From positions 4,377,775 to 4,441,774 of the forward strand of contig NW_024722158.1 in assembly GCF_018991925.1 (NCBI RefSeq): a stretch of DNA of 64,000 nucleotides. The letters are read 5' to 3'. The stretch is from Homarus americanus. Its lineage: Eukaryota > Arthropoda > Malacostraca > Decapoda > Nephropidae. The notes beneath the pieces were generated by a model. The model worked only from the letters and a program-made list of their open reading frames with translations, had not been told where the DNA came from and searched no databases. The number at the start of each line of letters is the position of its first letter. Within the stretch, counting starts at the first letter, position 1. This document shows, in pieces, positions 20,296 to 30,649 of the stretch. The translations under genes and the position numbers were made by a program.

Positions 20296-20499
20296 AGCCT
20301 ATTATAACTTGTAACGCCAGCACAGGCAGAAGACGAGCGAACTTCAGTCTAATATTCTCCATAAGTATGTCACTGAGGGGGTGAAGGTGTTCGCCAGACG
20401 CTGTTCAATGCCCTCACTGGCGATGCTTTCATAATAGGGGAGATTTTCTCTCTAATTTCAGCTCTTTGGATTTCTTACTTATTATTATTATTATTATGG

Positions 20500-20690
20500 C
20501 TGGGTGGTGGGTGGGTTGGATGCTGGGTGGTGGGTGGGTTGGATGCTGGGTGCTGGGTGAGTGGGTGGGTGGGTGGCAGACTAAATGGCTGAGTGGCAAA
20601 GTAGATGATTGAATGGTAGGCTGGGTAGTGGATGACTGTCTGGGTGGGTGGCAAACTGGGTGGCAGGCTGGGTGGTGGTTGGGGTCACAC
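20500..20690. repeat. TGGATGCTGGGTGGTGGGTGGG minisatellite
   Basis: Two precise copies, then decayed GGCTGGGTGG and GGCAAACTGGGTGG variants. Confidence 0.88.
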
Positions 20691-20754
20691 CGTTCACTTC
20701 AAGAGCTGTGTTATTGTGGCCAGGACCTGATGCTCCACATTCTGCCACCCACCA

Positions 20755-21110
20755 CTGTATGATGGTGGTGGATGGTAATGGTGGTGATGTGTGGTTATGG
20801 TGGTGGATGGTAATGGTGGTGGTGGTAATGGTGGTTATGGTGGTGGATGGTAATGGTGGTAATGGTGGTGGTGGTAATGGTGGTAATGGCGGTGGATGGT
20901 AATGGTGGTGGTGTGGTGGTGGTAATGGTGGTGGTGATGGTGGTGGATGGTAATGGTGGTAATGGCGGTGGTGGTAATGGTGGTTATGGTGGTGGATGGT
21001 AATGGTGGTGATGTGTGGTTATGGTGGTGGATGGTAATGGCGGTGGTGGTAATGGTGGTAATGGTAATGGTGGTAATGGTGGTAATGGTAGTAGTGGCTG
21101 AGGTACGGTA
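20755..21110. repeat. (GGT)n/GGTAATGGTGGTGGATGGT array with higher-order copy
   Basis: Composed of GGT, GTAATG and TTATGG words. A ~50-bp arrangement around GATGTGTGGTTATGG at about 20768 recurs exactly at about 20993, showing that one block was duplicated within the array. Confidence 0.94.
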
Positions 21111-21211
21111 GTTGTATTTATAGTAGTAGAGCCTCATAAGGTGTTACGGCTGGTTGTCACATAACAGTTTGTTGGCCCCATTGGTTACATCTCCGTCCCC
21201 GGCACTTAGTT

Positions 21212-21217
<6 letters not shown>

Positions 21218-21277
<60 letters not shown>
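21218..21277. repeat. (CT)n microsatellite
   Basis: Perfect 60-bp run. Confidence 0.98.
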
Positions 21278-21281
<4 letters not shown>

Positions 21282-21329
21282 ACTTACTCAACCACATTGG
21301 ACATCAGAAAAGTGATGCTGAGAGAGAGA

Positions 21330-21475
21330 GAGTGTGTGGGCGTGCAGGGTGTGGGTAATGGAAGGTGTGGGCGTGCAGGGTGTGGGTAATGGAAGGTGTG
21401 GGCGTGCAGGGTGTGGGTAATGGAAGGTGTGGGCGTGCAGGGTGTGGGTAATGGAAGGTGTGGGCGTGAATAATA
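21330..21475. repeat. 31-bp minisatellite GTGTGGGCGTGCAGGGTGTG
   Basis: Four and a half identical copies, implying recent amplification. Confidence 0.97.
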
Positions 21476-21483
21476 TTGGTGAC

Positions 21484-21527
21484 GTGTGTGTGTATGTGTG
21501 TGTATGTGTGTGTGTATGTGTGTGTGT
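21484..21527. repeat. (GTGTAT)n/(GT)n
   Basis: GT run with regular TAT substitutions. Confidence 0.93.
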
Positions 21528-21609
21528 TACGAGTATCGGTGTTTCTTCAAGGTAAAATAATAAAAATAATAATAGTGACAATAGTTTCATCAACAACAAT
21601 AACAATAAC

Positions 21610-21712
21610 AAACAAACACACCCACAAACAAACAAACAAACACACCCACAAACAAACAAACAAACACACCCACAAACAAACACACCCACAAACAAACAAA
21701 CACACCTCAACT
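21610..21712. repeat. AAACAAACACACCCACAAAC tandem repeat
   Basis: Four to five copies of 20-28 bp. Confidence 0.93.
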
Positions 21713-21922
21713 CATCATCATTCGAGTATCACAATAAAAAAAGTTATAATTCCACCACAAGAATTACACAAATTATTTACCTCCATACTAAAGCCTCTTA
21801 AATCAGTGTCATATTATGGGCTAAAGTAATTTATATGACACGTATAAACTCCCAGCTTAAATATACACAATTTATATCATCAATAATGTTGTGATTTATA
21901 TTATTTAGAAATAAATATAAAA

Positions 21923-22225
21923 GTATGGTTGGTGTTTGGTTGTGGTTTGGTTGTAGTTGGTTGTGTTTGGTTGTAGTTGGTTGTGGTTTGGTTGTAGTTG
22001 GTTGTGTTTGGTTGTAGTTGGTTGTGTTTGGTTGTAGTTGGTTGTGTTTGGTTGTAGTTGGTTGTGGTTTGGTTGTAGTTGGTTGTGGTTTGGTTGTAGT
22101 TGGTTGTGTTTGGTTGTAGTTGGTTGTGTTTGGTTGTAGTTGGTTGTGGTTGGTTGTGTTTGGTTGTAGTTGGTTGTGTTTGGTTGTGTTTGGTTGTAGT
22201 TGGTTGTGTTTGCGTTGGTTGTAGA
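21923..22225. repeat. 20-bp minisatellite TTGGTTGTAGTTGGTTGTGT
   Basis: About fifteen copies containing only G and T (A in GTAG). Confidence 0.96.
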
Positions 22226-22333
22226 TTTCAATGGCAGAATGGATGCCTGACTGAAAGGTGGTAGAGTACAGTGCTATACATACATACATATTCGAGATCT
22301 GGTTATGTCATAAATAGTGAGTGAGTGAGTGAA

Positions 22334-22337
<4 letters not shown>

Positions 22338-22384
<47 letters not shown>
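22338..22384. repeat. (GT)n microsatellite
   Basis: Perfect run after GTGAGTGAGTGAG. Confidence 0.97.
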
Positions 22385-22385
<1 letters not shown>

Positions 22386-22525
22386 GTGTATGGTAATGCG
22401 ACCTTCCCCACATCCTCCAACCTTCCTCGCCTCTGGCCGCGTCACTTCCCCCCCCACCTAATACTTCAGACCCCCGCATGTTTATTCCTCGACTTCCGTA
22501 CGGCAGGTGGAGGCTGGGATACAGG

Positions 22526-22845
22526 ACAGGTACAGTAATGCCCAGGTGGTGACTGTATCATAAAGGTTACAGGTACAGTAATGCCCAGGTAGTGACTGTA
22601 TCATAAAGGTTACAGGTACAGTAATGCCCAGGTGGTGACTATCATAAAGGTTACAGGTACAGTAATGCCCAGGTGGTGACTGTATCATGAAGGACAGGTA
22701 CAGTAATGCCCAGGTGGTGACTGTATCATAAAGGTTACAGGTACAGTAATGCCCAGGTAGTGACTGTATCATAAAGGTTAAAGGTACAGCAATGCCCCAG
22801 TGATTACAGCAATCATACAGGACTACAGGTACAGTCATACATAAA
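22526..22845. repeat. 43-bp minisatellite, ACAGGTACAGTAATGCCCAG
   Basis: About seven copies; one lacks ACTGT and another lacks the TTAC segment. Single, reverse-complemented versions of the unit occur at 41.66 and 47.94 kb. Confidence 0.96.
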
Positions 22846-23042
22846 TGCAAATAAAAATAAAATACAAGACGTAATTATGATTTAAATGACAAAATTCCCT
22901 GGACATTTTGGCCAACATCCGGCATTAGCCCTCAGGTCGTGGTAAAGGGGGGGGGGGGGAAGACTGCGGTTCTAACTTCTTAATATTTTTTTCTTCTGTT
23001 TATTCTTTTGTTTTTGTTATTTTAGACGTAATGTGTAATGAA
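22845..23042. other. Unique AT-rich spacer with G13 run
   Basis: Non-repetitive apart from a G run near 22946-22958; no gene seen. Confidence 0.7.
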
Positions 23043-23140
23043 AGCTACTTATGTATTAGGATATTTAATATTAAGGTAATTAAATGGTGGCGAAGGTGTG
23101 GCTATTGGGGGGCTGAGGCAAAAAAAAAGTAGTAGTAGTA

Positions 23141-23188
<48 letters not shown>
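23043..23188 (+). mobile_element. TAG-associated retroposon, copy C (5'-truncated) with (AGT)n tail
   Basis: Core 23043-23120 matches the other copies at 27.4, 31.7 and 42.3 kb (AGCTACTTATGTATTAGGAT ... GCGAAGGTGTGGCTATTGG). It is in sense orientation and ends in a run of nine A followed by (AGT)n to 23188. Only the last ~80 bp of the element are present. Confidence 0.75.
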
Positions 23189-23279
23189 CGGGAGGAGACA
23201 GACCTTGGCTTTTCACCATTATAACCCTGAACTAATGTCGTGCTGAGGGAGGGAACTTTTGTTCTTTTTTTTTTGCAAG

Positions 23280-23640
23280 TTTGGGGGAAGGTGTAGGACA
23301 GGTGTGTGAAGGAGAGGGCTAAGAGAGGTGTGCAACAAGAGTGGGAAAAGTGTGAGGGAGAGGGCTTGGACAGATGTGCAACAGGTGTGGGACAGGTGTA
23401 AAGTATAAGACAGGGTATCCCCCAAAAGGTGACATATGTTGTTAGCCATATACACCTGAGCCAAACTAAACAGGTGTGACCAGTTAATTAATACCCATCT
23501 CAGGTATGTATCTGTATCTATACCTGTGACTAACTGTACCTGTACCCTGTGACTAACTACACTTGTACCTGTGAATAAATGTTCTGTACCTGTGATTAAA
23601 AGTACCTGTACCTGTATTTGCAACTTCCAATACCTGCACC
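23280..23640. repeat. Decayed GGACAGGTGTG repeats and ACCTGTGACTAACTGTACC repeats
   Basis: At 23280-23405 an AGAGGTGTGCAACA-type unit recurs three times. At 23505-23640 ACCTGTGA(C/T)TAA recurs five times. Confidence 0.7.
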
Positions 23641-23696
23641 CCACCTGTACCCTACCCATCTACCTACATCAATAAAAAAATCCTTACGAATTCATG

Positions 23697-23698
<2 letters not shown>

Positions 23699-23736
<38 letters not shown>
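23699..23736. repeat. (CA)n microsatellite
   Basis: Perfect run. Confidence 0.97.
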
Positions 23737-23738
<2 letters not shown>

Positions 23739-23819
23739 CCAATTTACAAACAAAGAGAGATTTTTTCACGGCCACCAAGCACCCGTCGTCCACCAAGGCG
23801 GGATCTTGGTACCACTGAA

Positions 23820-24100
23820 GATTATAACACCGCGTGAATATAAAATTATTTCCTCGTGTTTACAAATTTATTATGAGAAACAAAATCGAATATCAAAACA
23901 GTGGAATAAATATAAACTCAAAAAGTTTTAATTTTAAGGTATAAAAAGTTCTATACTACTTTTATATCAATAGATTGGCACAAAAAAAAATCTTACTTTG
24001 ATCTTATATACTTTGAAGACAAAACCGTTTTGAGTATTTGATTAATATATTTGTATTTTTATTGTACTTTTAAAAGATTTTGTTATAATAAAATTTTTAA
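23820..24100. other. AT-rich unique stretch, nothing recognised
   Basis: More than 75% A+T by eye, no repeats or frames of note. Confidence 0.6.
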
Positions 24101-24296
24101 CCCTTTGATGACGATGATTTAACCCTTTGATGACGATGATTTAACCCTTTGATGACGATGATTTAACCCTTTGATGACGATAATTTAACCCTTTGATGAC
24201 GATGATTTAACCCTTTGATGACGATGATTTAACCCTTTGATGACGATAATTTAACCCTTTGATGACGATGATTTAACCTTCAGGACTCAAAGGGTT
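24100..24296. repeat. 22-bp minisatellite, TTAACCCTTTGATGACGATG
   Basis: Eight nearly identical copies; two have GATAAT in place of GATGAT. The array ends at a palindromic TTAACC ... GGGTTAAA closure. Related to the array at 171-279. Confidence 0.96.
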
Positions 24297-24446
24297 AAAC
24301 TCGGTAATTAAGTCAATCATAATTATCTGGAAGGGAAGGACGATATTCAGTGGCATGAGGCTCCCTGGTAGGCGTGTAATGGACGAGTTAAGAACTTGTT
24401 GGGTGTGAATGTTGGTTATGTAATCGTCTTATGAATGTGAAGAAAT

Positions 24447-24688
<242 letters not shown>

Positions 24689-24734
24689 TGGAACTCGTCA
24701 CGTCATGGGAATCCCTTTACATAACAGCTGAAAC

Positions 24735-24925
24735 CTCCTCATATGTGCTGACACTTGCTGACACCTCCTGACACTTGATGACACTGACACATGCTGATAC
24801 CTAACAAATGCTGATACCTGACACATGCTAACACCTGACACTTGATGACACCTAACTTCTTTTAATACCTCCTGACATTTGCTGACACCCCCTGACACTT
24901 GATAACTCCTGGCACTTGCTGACAC
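24735..24925. repeat. CTGACACTTGATGACACCTC degenerate tandem repeat
   Basis: Ten or so 18-20-bp copies of TGACAC(C/T)TG(A/C)TGA. Confidence 0.82.
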
Positions 24926-24962
24926 CATACTACAAAGAATGTTAGAACCCAGAATTTTTTAA

Positions 24963-24965
<3 letters not shown>

Positions 24966-25010
<45 letters not shown>

Positions 25011-25084
25011 CATGCCTTCAGCAGACGACGTCACCGCCTGTTTACCAAATCCAAGGTCAACCTCGCTACCCTGCCTGTCCCTTA

Positions 25085-25122
<38 letters not shown>
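24966..25122. repeat. (GT)n and (CA)n flanking 75 bp unique sequence
   Basis: GT at 24966-25009 and CA at 25085-25122. The complementary tracts could pair around the unique insert, which is CpG-containing and open in all three + frames. Confidence 0.93.
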
Positions 25123-25124
<2 letters not shown>

Positions 25125-25474
25125 ATAGATTTACCCCCTCCCCCCACACACACTCATCGAAAAGGAAACCAAGCTGTTAGCCACACAAGGCACCGGCAGG
25201 CGAATCATTGAAATATAATATAGAAAACAACGCCAGACGCTTATGATATCCCGTACTGGCAGTGGTGAGGGTCACGAGGCTGGCTGGTTAAGTTAAGTTA
25301 GGGTGAGGGTGAGGGTGAGGAGGCTGGCTGGCCGCCACAACTCAAAGAGGCTACATCACCATAATTACATTGACGGAAGTGGGTCGACCTAAGACGGCGG
25401 GAGAGAAACTGGGGCATAATGGACCGGGAACTGAGGCCCTCACCCCTCTACACCCTCCCTCCCTTCCCTCCACA

Positions 25475-25600
25475 CACACACCTCCTCACCTCTCTCCACA
25501 CCCTCCCTCCCTCCACACATGCCTCCTCACCTCTCTCCACACCCTCCCTCCCTCCACACATGCCTCCTCACCTCTCTCCACACCCTCCCTCCCTCCACAT
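25475..25600. repeat. 41-bp tandem repeat with CATGCCTCCTCACCTCTCTC
   Basis: Three copies, essentially identical. Confidence 0.95.
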
Positions 25601-25959
25601 CATCTTAAAAGTTAAAAAAGAAACATCACAAAAGAAGAAAATAAGAACGAAAAATAAGACCAGACTTTAGTGAACTTATTTTAGGTCAGAGATTCTTTAA
25701 AAAAGTTAATTTCTTCCCGGAATTCAAGATGGCGTGACTATCAATCAAAATGGCTTCCAAAATGAACTAAGACTATATAAGTAACTCTCTCTCTCTCTCT
25801 CCATCTCCATTCCTCTTCTCAACTTCTCTTCTAATTCTCCCTCCTTCCTCCTCTAGTCCCTCCTCCATTCCCATGCCTCTTCTCCTCCTTTCCCATTCCT
25901 CTACTTCTAATCCTTGCTTCATCACAAATTCCCTAACCTTCCTCCTTCGTTCCGGCCCT

Positions 25960-26040
25960 AGAGGAGGAGGAAGAGGAGAAGAAAAGGGGGAGGAGGAGAA
26001 GGAAAGGGGGAGGAGGAGAAGGAAAGGGGGAGGAAGTAAG
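25960..26040. repeat. 20-bp purine repeat AGGAGGAGAAGGAAAGGGGG
   Basis: Three copies. Confidence 0.92.
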
Positions 26041-26059
26041 GGATAATACCACTATCATC

Positions 26060-26150
26060 TGGGTCAACACAGGTCAAACTCAGGTCACCTCAATCTGCAT
26101 CTTGACCTCACTTGATAGATAGCTTGAGGTCAGTCAATCAGGTCATCCCA
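26060..26150. other. GGTCA/TGACC-rich unique segment
   Basis: Six AGGTCA-like words in both orientations (GGTCAACACAGGTCAAACTCAGGTCA style spacing) within 90 bp. Confidence 0.4.
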
Positions 26151-26235
26151 GACAGACAGAGACAGACATAACTCCTTCCTTTATGGAGGCGAAATGCTGA
26201 TTATATTGAATATGTTCCAGATACTGTAAGGCTAT

Positions 26236-26236
<1 letters not shown>

Positions 26237-26267
<31 letters not shown>

Positions 26268-26348
26268 TATTATATTGACACACACACACACACACACACA
26301 CACTTAAAGCTCAATGCATCCACTCAAATATTAATAGACTTCGGTGAA

Positions 26349-26391
<43 letters not shown>
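26237..26391. repeat. (CA)n, (CA)n and (GT)n cluster
   Basis: CA at 26237-26266 and 26278-26303, GT at 26353-26391; inverted with respect to one another. Confidence 0.95.
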
Positions 26392-26392
<1 letters not shown>

Positions 26393-26399
26393 ACGAATT

Positions 26400-26515
26400 A
26401 CATCATACTTAGGGACTTACCTCAGATTTAAGGGACTTGCTCTAGATTTAAGTGTCTTACCTTATATTTCAGTGAGACCCCCAGATTTCTTAAGTTCCTC
26501 AGATTTAATTAATTT
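26400..26515. repeat. Degenerate ~27-bp repeat CAGATTTAAGGGACTTAC
   Basis: Four decayed copies. On the minus strand several give GAG|GTAAGT-like words. Confidence 0.6.
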
Positions 26516-26559
26516 ACCTGAAAAGAAAAGAGAACATCTTTAAGACGTTTATTCTATCC

Positions 26560-26947
26560 TTCTCTCTCTCACCCCTCCCTCCCTCTTCCTCCTTCTTCTG
26601 CAAAAGCTCACGTATATTTCCTTCCTTCCCCTCCCCCTCCCTCCCTTTATCTCTGCAAATTGTCGATTCTGCTCTCCCTCATCCTTCCTTCCTCCCTCCC
26701 TCTCTCTCTCCCTTCCTTCCCCTCCTCCTCCACGCATTCCTACAAGCTCTCGTACTCCCCCCCCCGGCCTTGAGAAAGTAGCTCACTGGGACAATCAATA
26801 TCAAAAGAGGGGAGGGGAGGGGAGGGGGCGAGGGGGGGATGGGGGGCTTGGTGGAGTGAAGAAAAGTGAGGGGAGCTGAAGTGAGGTGAGGAAAGGGGAG
26901 GGGCTGAAGTGAGGTGAGCAAAGATGAGGGGAAGGAGGGAAGGGGAA

Positions 26948-27002
<55 letters not shown>
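26560..27002. repeat. Pyrimidine tract, purine tract and (GA)n
   Basis: CTCCCT-rich at 26560-26720, GGGGA/GAGGTGAGG-rich at 26810-26950, perfect GA run at 26953-27002. Confidence 0.9.
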
Positions 27003-27005
<3 letters not shown>

Positions 27006-27096
27006 CCCCCCAACCTACATGACTACACATAAGACTAACTCAACTCTGACACAAATAAGAAACTCAAAAATGGTGTCAATATTTAACATTTGACTC

Positions 27097-27142
<46 letters not shown>

Positions 27143-27173
27143 CTTTATTATTATTATTATCTTTATTATTATC

Positions 27174-27245
<72 letters not shown>

Positions 27246-27262
27246 TGTTATTGTTGTATTAT

Positions 27263-27325
<63 letters not shown>

Positions 27326-27345
27326 CACTACTACTACTACTACTA
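27097..27345. repeat. (TTA)n-(TAG)n-(CTA)n compound, self-complementary
   Basis: ATT repeats to 27212, AGT to 27245, a 15-bp spacer, then ACT to 27345. The TAG and CTA halves can form a hairpin of about 30 bp. The retroposon copy at 27346 abuts the CTA end. Confidence 0.95.
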
Positions 27346-27500
27346 GTGGCCTCCAGCCTCCCCCAATAGCCACACCTTCGCCACCATTTAATTACCTTAA
27401 TATTAAATATCCTAATACATCAGTAGCTATCTTATCTGTGTTAAATTAGTTGAGCCGCAGATCTATGAGGCATTCAGCGACTGTAGCCTCATAGTCAATA
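27346..27500 (-). mobile_element. TAG-associated retroposon, copy B
   Basis: In minus (sense) orientation it starts at TATTGACTATGAGG, reads IDYEATVAECLIDLRLN and a stop, then the shared AT-rich tail ending GGAGGCTGGAGGCC next to (TAG)n. Compared with the 31.7-kb copy the coding-like part differs by one silent change (GCG to GCT) and two replacements. The 5' junction also carries TAGTAG. Confidence 0.75.
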
Positions 27501-27559
27501 CTACTAACGAGGTGTACATCAAACAATAATTACAGTGAACTAGTAATGGTGATGGGGGT

Positions 27560-27830
27560 AATTACTTGTACTACCACACATGTACACTAATGACTACCTG
27601 TACATGTACTATCTGATATGCATATGCAATAACCCCCACGTGTAACTGTAATTCCTGTGTACATATGATAACCAAGTGTACATGTACTCAGACAGGTGTA
27701 TATGTGACCAATGAGTAAATTTACTCCAGTGTGTACATAACCATTGTACTAAATTATGTGTACATGTGACGTACATGAACTACAGTATATCATGTGTACA
27801 TGCGATGACCTCCTCTGTGTGTACATGTAG
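27560..27830. repeat. Strongly decayed GTGTACATGTGAC repeat
   Basis: Eight or more GTGTACATGT-like words spaced about 30-40 bp. Confidence 0.5.
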
Positions 27831-27954
27831 TATTAATACATACATGCGCCATTACACTGATTTACACACAATGTACAGCTGAGAGAGAGTGAGAGACTGG
27901 GACAGGTGTCGTTGGCACTCCCAGGTAAAAGTAGGTCAGGTGTAGTGTCTCACT

Positions 27955-28024
27955 GGGTCACGACCTCCCCTCTCTGGGTCATGACCACCCCCCCCCGGGT
28001 CATGACCACCCCCCCCCCTCCCCC
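27955..28024. repeat. 22-bp repeat GGGTCATGACCACCCCCCCC
   Basis: Three copies, each with the palindrome GGTCATGACC and a long C run. Confidence 0.9.
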
Positions 28025-28034
28025 TCAGGTAAGT
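28013..28034 (+). promoter_or_regulatory. Recursive-splice-site-like junction CCCCTCAG|GTAAGT
   Basis: A ~16-base polypyrimidine run ends in CAG (28026-28028) and is followed at once by GTAAGT. An acceptor fused to a consensus donor is the definition of a ratchet point in long arthropod introns. Only the motif is seen. Confidence 0.3.
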
Positions 28035-28084
28035 AATCATGCAAAGGTAATTTTTTTTGCAATGGAATACAAACGTGAATATGA

Positions 28085-28260
28085 CGTTGATGGGGAATGG
28101 TGGTGATGGTAGTGGTGGTGATGGTAGTGGTGGTGATGGTAGAGGTGGTGAGGTGGTTGTGGTGAGGTGGTTGTGGTGATGTGGTTGTGGTGGTGGTAAT
28201 TGTTGTAGTGGTGGTGGTAGTGAGGTGGTTGTGGTGGTAATTGTGGTGGTGGTTGTGGCA
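28085..28260. repeat. (GGT)n/GATGGTAGTGGTGGT array
   Basis: GGT, GAT and TTGTGGTGA words; ends at a short CA run. Confidence 0.93.
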
Positions 28261-28442
28261 CACACACAAAATGACGTCAAAAAACGTGAGTGTGTGGGTG
28301 TGCATCTGTCTACTGCCTTCTGAACCCTCATGAAACATTGAAATCCACCTTGACACTCTTTCAGTGGCTTCAGAATCATCCTTCCTCACACCTAACCTAA
28401 CCTGACGACTCGCTTAGGTCAGTGTAGATGTACAGTCCTTTT

Positions 28443-28445
<3 letters not shown>

Positions 28446-28501
<56 letters not shown>
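28446..28501. repeat. (GT)n microsatellite
   Basis: Perfect 56-bp run. Confidence 0.98.
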
Positions 28502-28505
<4 letters not shown>

Positions 28506-28527
28506 CGATCGTGTTTGTTTCCTCCAG

Positions 28528-28600
28528 GGTAAACTTACGGACCGTTTGCAGTTGGGTGGACAAAGGGCGCCCCGGGGTCATCATCTTCATTTGATCTATG
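28528..28600 (+). other. Candidate exon after strong acceptor
   Basis: GTGTTTGTTTCCTCCAG precedes the segment. Two phases are open: GKLTDRLQL ... HHLHLIYG continuing downstream, and VNLRTVCSWVDKGRPGVII ending in TGA at about 28593. The first faintly resembles the G-[KR]-L-x-L ... H-x-x-H-L-V ending of ubiquitin-like domains of the HERP type. That is a suggestion, not an identification. No donor is evident. Confidence 0.2.
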
Positions 28601-28619
28601 GTAGTTTGATTATACATTA

Positions 28620-28840
28620 TTATTCTTCTTCTTCTTCTTCTTCATCCACTGAGGAGTAGAACGAGAAGGAAAAGAAGGAGGAAGAGAATGAGAGGAACAA
28701 GAACAAAAAACACGAACAAAGAGAAGAAGAACAAGAAGAGGAGGAGAAGGAAGAGGATCAGAAAAAATAATAACAACAACAACAACAACCATGAGAAGAA
28801 GAAGAAGAATAAAAAGAGGAAGAAGAAGAGCAGCAGGCAA
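28620..28840. repeat. (CTT)n then GAA/AGAAG tract
   Basis: CTT at 28622-28645 faces GAA-rich sequence at 28660-28840, so the two can pair. Confidence 0.9.
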
Positions 28841-28923
28841 CACTGGGTACGAGTTACCAGGAGCAGTGACCGAAACAAGGTCACTCAATACCTGACGCTG
28901 GGGCTAAACGAGGTCACCCACCT

Positions 28924-29060
<137 letters not shown>

Positions 29061-29257
29061 AATTCTTGACCTGTTTACAGTACGAGACTGAAATTCAAGT
29101 CAGGTCACCAGGTCCAAGCTACTGACCAACACACACACACACACACGCCGTTACTACACCTTGACCCATTGTTATCAGATATCATAAGGCCATACACCCT
29201 ACACCTTACCCTCCATCTACACCCTCCAGTACCCTGACCCTCCACACCTCACCCTAT

Positions 29258-29318
29258 TCCTCACCTAACCTAAAGTACCCTAACCAAACCTAACCTGAAT
29301 CTAACCAAACCATACAGG
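29258..29318. repeat. Short degenerate CCTAA block
   Basis: CCTAACCTAAAGTACCCTAA and variants. Confidence 0.7.
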
Positions 29319-29476
29319 AAGAAACACTGGACAGGTAAGTTAAAGTAAATTACAAAAGGTGATTTAGGAGAGGACATTAGGCCTATAAGGAGACAGGTGT
29401 TATCAACATATGTGTGTGTGTGTGTGTGTGTTTGGGGTGTCATATAGATCGCGGTGTCAATTCAAGGTGTCAGGCA

Positions 29477-29817
29477 GGATATGGTGTCAGTACAGAGTGT
29501 CAGGCAGAACATATTATCAGAACAATGTGTCATGAGGTGTCAGGAGGATATGGTGTCAGTACAGAGTGTCAGGCAGAACATATCAGAACAATGTGTCAGG
29601 AGGTGTCAGGAGGATATGGTGTCAGTACAGAGTGTCAGGCAGAACATATTATCAGAACAATGTGTCATGAGGTGTCAGGAGGATATGGTGTCAGTACAGA
29701 GTGTCAGGCAGAACATATTATCAGAACAATGTGTCATGAGGTGTCAGGAGGATATGGTATCAGGAGAGAGTGTCAGGCGTAACATACTATCAGAACAATG
29801 TGTCAGGTGGTGTCAGC
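29477..29817. repeat. 69-bp tandem repeat, five copies
   Basis: Copies start at 29477, 29546, 29612, 29681 and 29750. The unit has GGTGTCAG and TGTGTCA submotifs. The second copy is 66 bp through loss of one ATT, so all copies keep a common phase and two + frames stay open. The fifth copy is diverged. I see no start, promoter or splice context to support coding. Confidence 0.95.
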
Positions 29818-29914
29818 TCTTTACATTACACACAGAGCTTTTATCTCTCGTGTTATCGCTGTCAGGGTTTAGCTTGACCTCGAGCAGCCATTAGAGATAT
29901 CTCACTGGGCGTTA

Positions 29915-29917
<3 letters not shown>

Positions 29918-29958
<41 letters not shown>
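29918..29958. repeat. (CT)n microsatellite
   Basis: Perfect run. Confidence 0.97.
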
Positions 29959-29962
<4 letters not shown>

Positions 29963-30151
29963 CGACTAAATGTTATCTTCCTATCTACAAGGTTCCCAAT
30001 CATCAGTTTCTTTGTGTTTCTCTCTCTCTCTCTCTTATCTCTCTGTTCGTATTGTTTCGTCCTTGTTCTTCTGTTCTTTGTTCTTCTTTCACTGTTCGTT
30101 CTGCATTTTTTGTTACATACATACATACATACATCCCATATCCCTTTAAAC

Positions 30152-30152
<1 letters not shown>

Positions 30153-30232
<80 letters not shown>
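30153..30232. repeat. (CA)n microsatellite, 80 bp
   Basis: Preceded by (ATAC)n at 30115-30133. Confidence 0.98.
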
Positions 30233-30233
<1 letters not shown>

Positions 30234-30376
30234 AAGCTGCACTCTAGGATGAACAAGATAAGTGGTACTAATGAGCGTATCTGTGGCACTTGTTGGCACT
30301 CTTGTTAGTTTGATGAATAGTTCCCCCGCCTCTCTCATTCTGATTATGTTTGCCTCAGTGTCCCTGCTTGCTACTG

Positions 30377-30378
<2 letters not shown>

Positions 30379-30411
<33 letters not shown>
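30379..30411. repeat. (GT)n microsatellite
   Basis: Perfect run. Confidence 0.96.
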
Positions 30412-30419
30412 ACGGTTGA

Positions 30420-30524
30420 AGGTCACAGATTAATTTAAAGGTCACACATAAAGGCCAGAGGTCAAACTTGGAGATCAGAGGTCACACTTAGAAGCCAGAG
30501 GTCACTCGTAGAGGTCAGAGGTCA
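30420..30524 (+). promoter_or_regulatory. Array of seven AGGTCA half-sites
   Basis: AGGTCA occurs seven times in about 105 bp, spaced roughly 7-20 bp, ending in a perfect DR1 (AGGTCAGAGGTCA, 30512-30524). The intervening GCCAGAGGTCA sequence suggests a decayed ~18-bp repeat. The half-site is that of nuclear receptors such as EcR/USP, HR and HNF4. Regulatory function is inference. Confidence 0.4.
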
Positions 30525-30569
30525 CATGTTAGACAGAGGAACGTACACTATCCCAGGACATGTGACCTC

Positions 30570-30645
30570 GTAAACCGGAAACGGAAGAGAGAGACCGGAA
30601 GTGACGTGTTTCCTATAGTTGTTGAGTTTTCCTTAAGATATGGCG
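30570..30645 (+). promoter_or_regulatory. ETS/CRE-like and ATGGCGCC motif cluster
   Basis: ACCGGAAACGGAAG, ACCGGAAGTGACGTG (an ETS site fused to a CRE-like half) and ATATGGCGCC lie within 75 bp of unique sequence directly after the half-site array. Such words are typical of TATA-less promoters. No transcript start or ORF confirms it. Confidence 0.3.
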
Positions 30646-30649
30646 CCTG

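Noticed and set aside
29477..29817. 69-bp repeats considered as a CRISPR or satellite-coded protein
   Set aside because: Contiguous units without spacers, and no coding context beyond open phase.
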